From positions 62,001 to 126,000 of the forward strand of contig OZ029919.1 in assembly GCA_964023275.1 (NCBI GenBank): a stretch of 64,000 nucleotides of DNA, in the 5' to 3' direction. A program made the translations under genes and the position numbers. This stretch comes from Norana najaformis. Its lineage: Eukaryota > Annelida > Clitellata > Crassiclitellata > Hormogastridae. Of this stretch, positions 54,273 to 64,000 are shown piece by piece. The stretch's first letter is position 1; the number at the start of each line of letters is the position of its first letter. The notes under the pieces are model-generated. The model was not told where the DNA came from and ran no database searches. It saw only the letters and a list, made by a program, of their open reading frames with translations.

Positions 54273-57200
54273 GTAAGATTTCATGACCAGTCTTGTCTTT
54301 CTTCAGTCTTGATCCAAACGTTGATGTGTACCATTTTACATGACTCATATAACATTTTCAACCTATCTTATTAATTATTAATTGGAAACTTCTATAGCAC
54401 CAGTGTCTAATGCACGTGGCATAAACGAATGGTGCACCAAATTCAAGCCACAGTCAGGTCAACATCCAGAAAGTTGGTCCACTGAAACCGAACTTGCATC
54501 ATTTACATAGGTTTTCAAGAAATCCCACCCTGATCCATTAAATCCGCTGCCTACCCATTTCTCTCAGCTTAAACACAACCCACCCTAACAGCTCCTTTCC
54601 CCATTCTCCTCTGGTCTTCTGGCAACCGAACTTGGTTCTTGACATGGCATCTTTGGACAACCCTCACTGACTTGACGCAGCGCTCGTGAATAAGGTGGTG
54701 CCCTTTAGAAATTTGGAGTTTACGATTATGATTAAATAGCCATGTACTTGGTGTTTGTGAGAGTTCCTTAAAATTTACTGTGTCTGGAAATGTATACATG
54801 CATAGATAATAATTAGCAACTTCTGATGCTCCGGTGTCTAATGCACAAGGCATCAACCGATGGCACAGATATTGTACATACTGGGTACATCGATTGACAG
54901 TGGTTTTAATTCTAATGCTCCTTTTGACGTCGCAGAGCATGCAGAATAATAATCATTTCTGATTTATGAAAAGCCTCAGTGAAGCTGATTGTTAGCTTCA
55001 CTGAGGCTTTTCATAGATCTATAACAAGGCTGACAAATTTTCCGGTGGATTAAGGTGGAATAGGTTGGCAGTTGCAATGAATACTAACTGGTGGATCAGC
55101 GCATGTGGTATGAAGAAACAGTGCAGAAACGAAATCTAGCAAGTGGCAGTAAGACAGTTTCCGTGGTTATATATATCTATATATATATGTGTGTGTGGGT
55201 GGGTGTGGGTGTGTGTGGGTGTGTGTGTGTGTTACTAGCTGTTGTATAAATTTCAGCTCTTTCCTTTGCGGCCTTGATTTCAATTGGTTGTGTGATGGGT
55301 TTAATTGCTATTGGAATATTTGTACTTTGTCTTCTTTACAGGTAAGTACTGTGGAATGAATTCGGATTTGTCAAGATTACTTGGTTATCCGTGTTATAAT
55401 TAACATGAGCAGTAATGCAATGAAGATAATATTCTGTAAATTTCTCTGGTCAGTAGTAGAATATTGATAATATTATTAGATTGTTGCCAGATTCTCAAAT
55501 GCTAATTTTCAGTATGTGGCACAAGATGAAATGAAAGCAGATCCGGATTATTTCTTTGTGACAGAAGCATAACCCAACTGAAAGAAAAGTAGACAATCTT
55601 TTAAGTTATAATTTTAATGGTTTTGCTAAACGTTAGACTTTATGTTCAATGGTTGCAAGATGATTTATGTAATGGTAGGAAATTCCAAAATGACATGGAG
55701 TTGGAGAAGACCTTGGCCTGGTTGATTCACTGGGAAGATATCAAACTTAGCAGTCGCTACAAAGAAAAATCGGTTAGCTCCTTCTCTCCTTACATACAAT
55801 CTTTAGATGTATGCTCATTTTAATATATCTTTACTTTGTAATTTTACCCCAGTTTCAACCATGTTTCAGTGAACAACTCAATCGAGTGTTGTTCAAGTCA
55901 CATATCATAATGGTAAGCTCGAGATTTCTACAGTGCCGAATGAAAGCTAAGTTGCAGGAATCAGCTTATTCACAGGAGCTCAGTCAGAACAAAATCAATA
56001 GTTTTGTAAGGGTTTGGTTCCGTTTCAAGATCCAAGGCAGGAGGCCAATGTAATAGGTCAAAGCTGATGGGAATCAGTAAGTTCTTGGCCAGTTTTCTTA
56101 GAACAGTGCTGAAAGATGAACTGTTTCCTCTGCAATTTACGGGTAATCGAATGATAAACTCAGTAAGGGGATGAAATGCAACCCCATAACTAACTTCAGT
56201 TATCCTATGGAATCGGCTTCACACCAGCAGGTACTATGCCTTGTCCTACCATACATCTTACAACAGTTGTACTTCATTTGCTCATATATTACCATCATCT
56301 GTTTTAACTTGTCCTAGCCTTCTGTTTGTGTCTGTTGATTTCTTTTAGGATGCTCTGTCTCATTCATCCATCTTCTCCAAATCGTATCATTCTGTTGCAA
56401 GCGGATCACAAGTGACAGATGTGAAATCATTTGAGAGTTTTGGTACAGGCGAACTAACACAGTTCGGTTACTATCAGGTATTTGCTAGAAATTCATTGTA
56501 ATCCATTATTTTGTGATACAGATTAAGGGAAGCGTCTTACTTAACGTTTGGGTTATTTATTTAATTATTTTTACACTTGGGCCATGAGACAAGTGTGTGG
56601 GGAACAGTTTGTCCAGAGTCATTATGTGGAGTGCACTCAGCAGGCGTGAACCCACAATCATTGGATTACGAACCCATTTTTGTACATTTGTAATCTTGTT
56701 TAGGCAGTGTGACTGCTGATTGGGTATAATGCATGTATTTTGAACTTCTATGGCACACGATGCACTTGGCTTAACTCATCAGTGAAGATTGACTGAGTTG
56801 CTTCATTTCACTGCTCTAAAAACTCCAACTGCAGTTATTACATTTCTCAAACAAAAGTTGATCTCAGCCGTTTTAATGCTTCACGTTATCAACTGATGGG
56901 ATATTTCTGACCTTTATTTGTATAGATTTACCTGACCCAGTTTTAGGCTTTTTAAGTGACTGTGTACATGCATTTGATGCTGATTACTGGGGTGATACAA
57001 TTGCAGACTGGTTAACGCTTGTAACTTTGATTGTGTGAGTTGAAGCCTCTCCTGAGCTTAGGAATATTGACATGTAATAAAACCCTGGCATTATGTTGGA
57101 ATGTTAGAAACATTATGCTTCAGTGAACTTCATTGCTGTCTCTAATCACAGATTGTTTTCCCGTCTGTCTATCTGTTTTTGTTCATATGTCGGTTTTGTC

Positions 57201-60200
57201 TGTGTGTCTCTTTATGTTTACTCATGGTGTCTGCCTGCCTGTCTGAATGCTTGTAGGATAAGAAGATTGTTATTAAATTGTCACCACTGACGACATTGGA
57301 TATGAGAGATAACAGGATACGCTTGGAGTTTATGAAGGTCAGTGGGTTTCATTTTCTTTATCCTCTTCCATTCGGTTTCTTTCTCACAGTCTCACTTGAC
57401 TATTTGCAGACAAGAGAAACTACACGACTGTCAATTGCCTTGTGCATTATGATAACGATGCTGTAGACGTTATTAGATTAGTAGCAATGCTCCAGCTATA
57501 CATCTTGGATTGTTTTTCATAAATGTGGTGTCGCAAAGTGCATAACAACCCTTGCATGACTGTTCTCTTGGTTCTCCTTGATGGCTTATATGCACCAGAC
57601 TCCAAACAGAAATTACTATTTACACCCGGCAAATTGCCTCTGTCACTTGCTTAACCATATATCAGCTTCTGAATTCTTGCTTAGTTTATCATAAATACGA
57701 GCTTCAGTTCTCCTAAAGCTTAGAATAAATTGCCTGTGGGCAGCATTCTTCTTACTGTTGCAAGAAGAGATGACGCGATTGTTTGATTTTGCCTCAAAAC
57801 TGGGCACACTGAATTGAAGAAATGTATTTGTGCAGATACGAAGAATGCATCACTTGAACATCAACAGTTTCGTTGGCGCATGTGTTGAGCCTACTCATGT
57901 ATGCATTTGCATGAACTACTGTCCTAAAGGAAGTGTTTGGAATGTCATCGAAAAGAGGTCGTTTAGCATGACCTGGCATTTTCGAATGGCTCTTGCGGTA
58001 GACATTGCAAAGGTATCTATATGTAAAGCTACTAACAGATAACCTATTGTTTATTCTCATTAATGCCAAGAAATGAGAACAATAGCTACTAACAGATAAC
58101 CTATTGTTTATTCTCATTAATGCCAAGAAATGAGAACAATAGCTACTAACAGATAACCTATTGTTTATTCTCATTAATGCCAAGAAATGAGAACAATAGC
58201 TACTAACAGATAACCTATTGTTTATTCTCATTAATGCCAAGAAATGAGAACAATAGCTACTAACAGATAACCTATTGTTTATTCTCATTAATGCCAAGAA
58301 ATGAGAACAATAGCTACTAACAGATAACCTATTGTTTATTCTCATTAATGCCAAGAAATGAGAACAATAGCTACTAACAGATAACCTATTGTTTATTCTC
58401 ATTAATGCCAAGAAATGAGAACAATCTACTGACTCATCTTGCACCACGAGTCCTGCTTTTCTGCTTTACGTTTCTTCTGAATTTACCTCAAACTATTGTC
58501 GGCATTTGATAAGTGAGTGATAGAATTAAAATTCCGTTTGTTAGGGAATGACTTACCTGCACGAGTCTAAAATTGGTTCACACGGTCATCTGACGAGTAC
58601 GAACTGTGTCATCGACTCCAGGTGGACGTGTAAGATCACCGATTACGGACTGTGCTACATGCGAAGGGGTCATCTTCTTCAACATCATCCGCAGCACAGC
58701 ACGGGCAGCATCCAAGATGAAGATTCCAACGATGACAGATGTACGTACAAGAAACTAAGTCAGATTCTCATGTAAACAACTGTCACCCATGTAAACAACT
58801 GTCATCAATGTAAACAACTGTCACCCGTGTAAACAACTGTCACCCATGTAAACAACTGTCACCCATTCCACTGTTATTGGCTCTAAAGCATTGACTAAAG
58901 TGCCACTTGTTAAAGAACCCATAGCTTGGAACCACTGTTATCATATACAGTCTTCATACTAAGATGATAATGATATTAATCAGGGATGCAGTACTTGGTG
59001 CTTGTACTTCTACTTGAGTGGTATCTTTTTCAAGTACTTTTCCTCATAATTTGCTACCAAAATACTTTGGTACCACGTTACATTCATATGAGTTTATAGC
59101 ATAGAGCTGTAACTTTTAGACTTGGTGTTATGTGTTCTCTTATTAAAGCCCTTCTCTTACATTTATGATTTGACTAACTGCTTAGATTATCTTTGGATGG
59201 CACCGGAATTGCTTCGCATTGTTCCTTCGAAGCGGCCGTTATGCGGAACGAAGAATGCAGACGTTTTCTCATTTGGCATCATCCTTCAAGAGATCTGCTT
59301 TCAGCAGAAGCCTTTTGGGATCTTCCTCGATGAATTTGGTGCCTCTGGTAAAGAGGCCTTTGACGTCTTCTGCTTTGCATTGTCATCTTACTGTTTAGCA
59401 ATCTTTGTTTCCTTTCAATTTGTCCCTGCGTTCTGCTAATACCAAGAACTGTCGTCAATCCTAATATTCGTTAGAACTTTGTCACTTGCATTTCTATGTA
59501 CTTTTGTAATGAGGGAGATTAGATGAGCAGATAGGATGAGCCACAGATTACATGAGAGACCTGTGTTGGAAGGCACAGTCCTAGGAAGACTAAGTAGCAG
59601 ATGTAAACCACCAATGGATTGTATTGCAACTGTATTGAAAGAAACTGTCATTTACTTTGCTATGAAATAGCAAACCCGGAAAGGCAGAGCAATACTTCTA
59701 ATCTGTAAAAGAAAATCTTCTATTACAAATGGTGGAGTTAAACTTTTCTTCCTGTTCTGGCGATCTTGGCATTGGTGATGATGGTGAAGTGTTTGACTTT
59801 TGTGTCGTTTGACAGAAATAGTGTCCCGCGTCAAGCGAGTCCAGAAGCCTCCATTTCGGCCGGTGGAGCCGGAAGACAAAGCAGAGATGACAGGTGATAC
59901 TGTGAGATACAGCAGCAAATGGATGGACCTCATGAGGTCATGCTGGGCTGAGAAGCCTGAGGAGAGACCGACGTTTCAGAACATAATGCAAACGCTCAGG
60001 CGCATCAGTGGAGGACAGTGAGTCATTTATTTTCATATCAAAGTTAACATTTTCAGCTATCTTAAGAAGCACTTTTTCAGGTCTCTCGAACAGCCATGTT
60101 TCAGTGTCCAGTGAGAGGTACCTAATGTTCAGCTATAGGCATACATCATAAGAACATGAATTAATTATTTCACATTTCTCTGCATCAGTCTTACCCCTGG

Positions 60201-63200
60201 AAGAAAATGCAATGGATCTGTTTTGTCATTGGATTCCCTGCCTTATGTGACACCCTTGAATCATGCATCTATGCGCAGAAATCAATTTCTTAGGCCAGTT
60301 AGTATGTATGTATGTATTTATGTATGTACAATGTATGTGTATGTCTGTATGCATCATGACATTTAATATAGGACCTTTTAAGTACCTGACAAAAGCTCAA
60401 GGCTGTCCACCTCCCTGGGTCGTAGTTTGTTAGTATATAAATTACCGGTAACGTATCGCCAGAAAGTCATAAATTCTAATGTTGAACTTCTTTAATAGTT
60501 TAAATTTGAAAAGACTTTTGTGAGGCACTCAAAACGCGCTATACTATCTGCATACAGTATAGTGACTTTTATCTGTGTCAGGACAATCCATGCCATAGAT
60601 AACATGGTGAAGATGTTGGAGGTTCATACAGTCCGACTGGAGAATATCGTACATGAAAGGAGTCAGGAGCTTTACGAGCAGAAACAGAGAGCTGACTCAC
60701 TTCTCTACAGCATCTTGCCTAAGTATTTTACTTCACTCATTACTGCATCTTACCAAAGTATATCAGTAGTCATTGAATGTTAAATTTCATTCAAGTTCTG
60801 CAAATTGCACATACAGTAAGTTGAGGATGCTCAGCATGTATGTAGGAGAATCGTAGTCGTAAACTCGAGAACTGGCGCCCAATGAGAGCCAGGCCGCGAG
60901 AACCAGCTTATTCACAGGCGCTCAGTCAAAACAAAATCGATAGGCAAGAAGGGTTCAGTTCCTGGTCAAGATCCAAGAGTCAGGTAGACAGGCAGTCAGA
61001 CAGATATGGTGTTTGGTGTTTGAAACTGAATCTGTAGGATAGATAAGGGGAAGAAGAGAAATCAGGATAGGATGCGGGGAAGAGGAGTGAGAAGGCATAG
61101 CAATTCTTTGAAAGCCAGTTAACATTGATTGCGATGATTCTTGTACAGTGACTTTACACGAGAACCTGTATGACAGTAATTTTCTAGAGGTTATTTGGGG
61201 AGAATAAAGAACAGATGACAAGATCAATTAGAAACCAAAACGATGCTGCTGTACAATGCTTTTTGGGAACTTCTGAGAAGGTTCTTTTCCCAAATACGTC
61301 CCCTTTTCATTAATTACAGCTTTTTACTGTGCTACTTTAAGAGTTGTCGCAGAGCAGTTGAAGCAAGGTAGTAAAGTCTTACCAGAACACTTTGAAGCAG
61401 TGACAATTTTCGTCTCCGATATCGTTTCGTTCACGCCGCTTGCAGCAGCCAGTACTCCACTACAGGTTGTCTACTTCCTTCTTTATAGTTACATTTTCTA
61501 GGAACATTTTGAGGAGGATGAGTCGTTGAAAGCCAATTTTTAATGCCAGTGAGACCTAGAACTGAAATAAATTTGATAGTCCATGAGAAAATGATTTGAA
61601 AAATGTACTAACGGGGTCCAGTGGCTGCCTGTCAACTAACTGGCTAGGCAAGATAGCAAATATGCCGAACGAGTGATTTGAAAATAAATGAATGTTTCTT
61701 TTTGAATAAATTAAATTGTTCAACATTTACTTATAAGATATTGATGATTTTGGTCAGTCTTGAAACGTTTTTATATCTGTTAAAACTTTTGTTTAATTAT
61801 TTTCAACATTTTTATAACAGAGGGCATTAATTTTTCATTTTTTATCAGTGAAGGGCTTTCGTTTTCTTTCGTTGCAGGTGGTTACCTTTCTTGGGTTGTT
61901 GTACAATATGTTTGACGAGATCATTGATCGTAATGATGTCTACAAGGTCTGTCACAAATTAAGCACTTACTTATGCTCATAGCTGCCATCCGTTGATTTC
62001 TTGTTGGTTAGAAAAATTTTATTTGCACCACTTTAAAAGCTGCTATATCAGTTGAACATTAGAAAAGTTTTTCCTTAATTATGTAGAGCTGTTTTTTGCC
62101 TAATAGATCTTGTTATTTGCCAAACACCAGAAAATACAAACCCTGATGAGAAAAATTGCTGAAGTGATTTACCATTAAGTAGTAAACTGCCATAAAGTAA
62201 GTAAGTAAGTATATTCTTTATTAACCAATAGCTAATCGCACATCGGTTTACAAGTATTTAAGAACACAAGAAAACTTATTATTCATACAACATCATAAAA
62301 ATAAAACATTTACACCTTAAATTGTCAGCAGGAGGAATAATACGATCATGGGTGTGGGGTCGTAGGGAATATCTGAGGGTTTTAACTGGTGGGAGCAGCT
62401 GATGTAAGACATGATTTGGATTGTTCAAGATTGCCTTAAAGAGACGAGCATCGGCTATGCCACAGAGTTCATCGAACGTTGTGGAGTTCCCAGGAAGATA
62501 GTGGAGACGCACAAGTCTCCGCATCAAAGCCTGGAGCCGAGCCCTGGCCTGTGCCCCAGCATAGCCCCACCACACGGGAGAGGCGTACAGGATCCTGGCC
62601 AGTGTTGTGGCTCGGACAACGTCGTAGAGCCGAGGGCCAGTCAGGCCATGTGCTACAAGAATTCGTATGGCATATAAAGACTGACGCGCCTGACTATGAA
62701 TCCGATCAATATGAGAATCAAAATTTAATTTTAAAGAAATTTCTAATCTGAATGTAACGGATTCTTGCAGTGAGGATTAATTTTTACATTGCAGTATTTA
62801 TACCGCTTTCAGCTGGAATCATGTTAAGGAATTAGAGATGAATGAAGTAAACTGATCTCTACATTCGGTCATTTTAAAGTGAACATGGTTTTTGTTTTGC
62901 TTGCCTGATGTTTTATGAGACTTCTTTAATCATTTTGCTTTTTGCTGTTTAACTGAATGTAAACTGTTTGACAGGTTGAGACGAGTGGTGATGCGTACAT
63001 TGTAGCAAGTGGCCTGCCAACACGGAATGGCATTGCTCATGCTTCAGAGATTGCCACTTTTGCTCTGCAGCTTCTCAACTCCATTCTGAAGTTCAAAATT
63101 CCTCACATGCCGGACAAAGTTCTGGAAATACGAATCGGTCTACACACCGGTCAGAGACAAGTCCATTCAGATCTTATTTCCATGAGCAATATTCCTTGCA

Positions 63201-63461
63201 CTTTTATATTCTATAGCACTCTGTATTAACTGGAATTCAGATGACAAGGGTTGCGAGCAGAACTTAGTAGAGAGACATTTGTAATATAACTTGATTTGTT
63301 GTTTCTCTAGTGAGATGCAGACTATGTTGCTACGAATTGTTGTTTCTTGTGCATTGATTTAGGTCCTGTATTGGCCGGGGTAGTTGGTCTCAAGATGCCA
63401 AAGTATTGTCTGTTTGGTCACACAGTCAGCACGGCTTACATCATGGAAGAAAGCTCTCCAG
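48490..63461 (+). CDS. Receptor guanylate cyclase 2 (18 exons, 3' end outside window)
   Basis: Exons: 48490-49213, 51294-51404, 52649-52851, 53257-53389, 54069-54272, 55257-55341, 55679-55772, 56349-56477, 57257-57337, 57836-58012, 58545-58740, 59186-59347, 59816-60017, 60582-60722, 61342-61465, 61878-61946, 62975-63149 and 63363-63461. These give 1036 codons. The last two exons, equivalent to cyclase 1 exons 19-20, are expected beyond 64000. Domain order equals cyclase 1. All shared phases match and eleven exons have the same length, so the genes are tandem duplicates. The start ATG precedes a hydrophobic leader ([20 protein letters not shown]). Intron 1 needs a GC donor to stay in phase. 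Confidence 0.9.
49220..51293. other. Cyclase 2 intron 1, no gene
   Basis: Over 2 kb of mostly unique sequence. A tandem-looking AACTAAGCNNAG stretch occurs near 50670-50735. No coding exon recognised. Confidence 0.5.
53640..54010 (-). mobile_element. LINE reverse transcriptase 3' fragment, minus strand
   Basis: On the - strand: [20 protein letters not shown] then [20 protein letters not shown], the C-terminal block also present in the 46742 element. A short AT-rich tail faces left. It ends about 60 bases before the exon 5 acceptor of cyclase 2. Confidence 0.8.
54385..54740 (+). mobile_element. Family B copy followed by family A2 copy
   Basis: Family B core (AGTGTCTAATGCACGTGGCA) at 54385-54485 leads into the A2 element, which matches 1660-1905 in reverse and ends TTTACGATTATGATT. 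A second family B fragment follows at 54818-54875. All lie in cyclase 2 intron 5. Confidence 0.65.
54965..55015. repeat. Perfect 22-bp inverted repeat with 7-base loop
   Basis: Arms 54965-54986 and 54994-55015, loop GATTGTT. It lies in cyclase 2 intron 5, the intron that in cyclase 1 holds the long palindrome. Confidence 0.9.
55165..55232 (+). repeat. (TA)n and (GTGTGG)n tracts
   Basis: Short TA and GT runs just before the transmembrane exon of cyclase 2. Confidence 0.85.
55257..55341 (+). CDS. Cyclase 2 transmembrane exon
   Basis: Reads [20 protein letters not shown] then IFVLCLLYR, one hydrophobic span ending in Arg, two codons shorter than the matching exon of cyclase 1. Confidence 0.88.
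55915..56055 (-). mobile_element. Family A 3' end, minus strand
   Basis: CTCGAGATTTCTACAGTGCC then AATCAGCTTATTCACAGGAG-like and a GGTTCCGTTTCAAGATCC block, in cyclase 2 intron 7. Confidence 0.65.
56349..60017 (+). CDS. Cyclase 2 kinase-homology domain
   Basis: Exons 8-13. Key blocks are [27 protein letters not shown], the catalytic-loop variant [55 protein letters not shown] and [12 protein letters not shown]. It is a pseudokinase like that of cyclase 1. Exon 11 is seven codons longer than in cyclase 1, in the activation-loop region. Confidence 0.88.
58027..58425 (+). repeat. 57-bp minisatellite, exactly 7 units
   Basis: Units start at 58027, 58084, 58141, 58198, 58255, 58312 and 58369 and are essentially identical. 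Each contains TACTAACAG and an imperfect hairpin (ATTGTTTATTCTCAT with ATGAGAACAAT). Since 57 is a multiple of three, a minus-strand frame stays open as seven 19-residue repeats, which I do not regard as a gene. The array begins 14 bases after the exon 10 donor of cyclase 2. Confidence 0.95.
58768..58866 (+). repeat. 19-bp tandem repeat, 5 units
   Basis: Unit CATGTAAACAACTGTCACC, five copies with slight variation, starting just after the exon 11 donor of cyclase 2. Confidence 0.9.
60582..63461 (+). CDS. Cyclase 2 signalling helix and cyclase domain (partial)
   Basis: Metal aspartates are kept: Asp907 in [11 protein letters not shown] and Asp951 in [15 protein letters not shown]. Glu947 and Cys1019 (KMPKYCLFG) are the guanine selectors. 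The transition-state motif reads VSTAYIM where VNTASRM is usual, so Asn is Ser1026 and Arg is Ile1030. Two further invariant positions differ: Gly to Ser910 after the first Asp motif and Ile to Ser949 before the second. The enzyme looks more degenerate than cyclase 1. Confidence 0.88.
60848..61005 (-). mobile_element. Family A 3' end, minus strand
   Basis: CGAGAACTGGCGCCCAATGA then CCAGCTTATTCACAGGCGCT and GGTCAAGATCCAAGAGTCAG, in cyclase 2 intron 14. Confidence 0.7.
62185..62745 (-). mobile_element. LINE 3' fragment, minus strand
   Basis: On the - strand: [20 protein letters not shown] then [20 protein letters not shown], the C-terminal end of another non-LTR reverse transcriptase. It ends with AATAAAGAATATACTTACTT, a polyadenylation-like signal and an (ACTT)n tail. 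It lies in cyclase 2 intron 16. Confidence 0.8.
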
Positions 63462-64000
63462 GTATTTATTTCAGCATGAAAATATCTCTTCTCGAAATCA
63501 TTTTCTTTATAATCTCTGAAGCGATACTAAAACATGAATTTGGTATTCAGAATTATCTGTTGTTGTTATACAGTGTTGTTAAAATGATGCAGAGGTAACT
63601 AATGATGTCAAGAAATTGGATCCTTTTTGTGTACTAAGGATTCCCATTAGATGCAGTGTCCATCATCAGAGGGGGGAGGAGCCAGAAGGGCCATTTGGCC
63701 TGGGCCTCACAGAAAGATTGAGCCCCAGATCTTGTTAAATCTTTTTATGTATTAAATATTAATATTTATTTCTCAATTTTTTGTATTATATTTCACGAAT
63801 AAGTAGGCTTATGATGTACATTCTTTGAGACTGGGGCTTTGTACCTGCAGCAGCCTCTGCCTCCCTGAATCTCTGAAATCTCCTGATAACATGTTATGAG
63901 AATTGACATAATTCCTGCTAGCAAAACGTACTTGCCTCTGGGGCAAATCACATGGCGTTTTGTGCAAGATTGCGCCATCCTTGTTGAGTCATATAATAAA
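63462..64000. other. Cyclase 2 intron 18, no further exon
   Basis: I searched for the equivalent of cyclase 1 exon 19 (a block like [13 protein letters not shown]) and did not find it. A short GC-rich stretch near 63670-63740 looks like a dispersed repeat. Confidence 0.5.

Noticed and set aside
58027-58425. CRISPR array
   Set aside because: Units are contiguous tandem copies with no unique spacers, and the genome is eukaryotic.
57794-58447. Minus-strand 217-residue protein with seven 19-residue repeats
   Set aside because: It is a shadow of the 57-bp array inside a cyclase 2 intron, whose unit length is a multiple of three.

Overview
This window is nuclear DNA of an intron-rich metazoan. 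It holds four protein-coding genes, all on the + strand, split into many short exons with mostly GT-AG introns. Introns and spacers are full of microsatellites, minisatellites, decayed non-LTR retrotransposons, SINE-like repeats and one MITE. The gene set (a MORC ATPase, a Lifeguard/TMBIM membrane protein and two single-pass receptor guanylate cyclases) is animal. I cannot name the species. A marine invertebrate is my guess, with no decisive marker.

Layout. 1-986: upstream sequence with a long (TCC)n tract. 987-18845: a MORC-family gene with a GHKL ATPase, an S5-like fold, a CW zinc finger, a long Ser/Ala/Pro/Val-rich exon, a predicted SUMO-interacting motif and C-terminal coiled coils. Its fourth intron looks like a minor-spliceosome (U12) AT-AC intron. 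18846-24092: a repeat-rich spacer with LINE remnants and a MITE that splits one of them. 24093-29052: a complete 10-exon Lifeguard/TMBIM gene (322 residues). 29053-31443: spacer. 31444-44481: receptor guanylate cyclase 1, complete, 20 exons, 1098 residues. 44482-48489: spacer with a large minus-strand LINE remnant. 48490 to beyond 63461: receptor guanylate cyclase 2, 18 exons visible, with its 3' end outside the window.

The two cyclases are tandem paralogues. All 17 shared intron positions have the same phase, and 11 of 18 corresponding exons have the same length. Each has a receptor ectodomain, one membrane span, a kinase-homology domain, a signalling helix and a class III cyclase domain. 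Both keep the two metal-binding aspartates and the guanine-selecting Glu and Cys. Both lack the Asn and Arg that normally stabilise the transition state, so they may be weak, altered or dead enzymes. The genes do not form an obvious pathway. MORC is nuclear, Lifeguard sits in internal membranes, and the cyclases would signal at the cell surface.

Exon boundaries come from reading splice sites, phase continuity and family resemblance. No transcript data were available.
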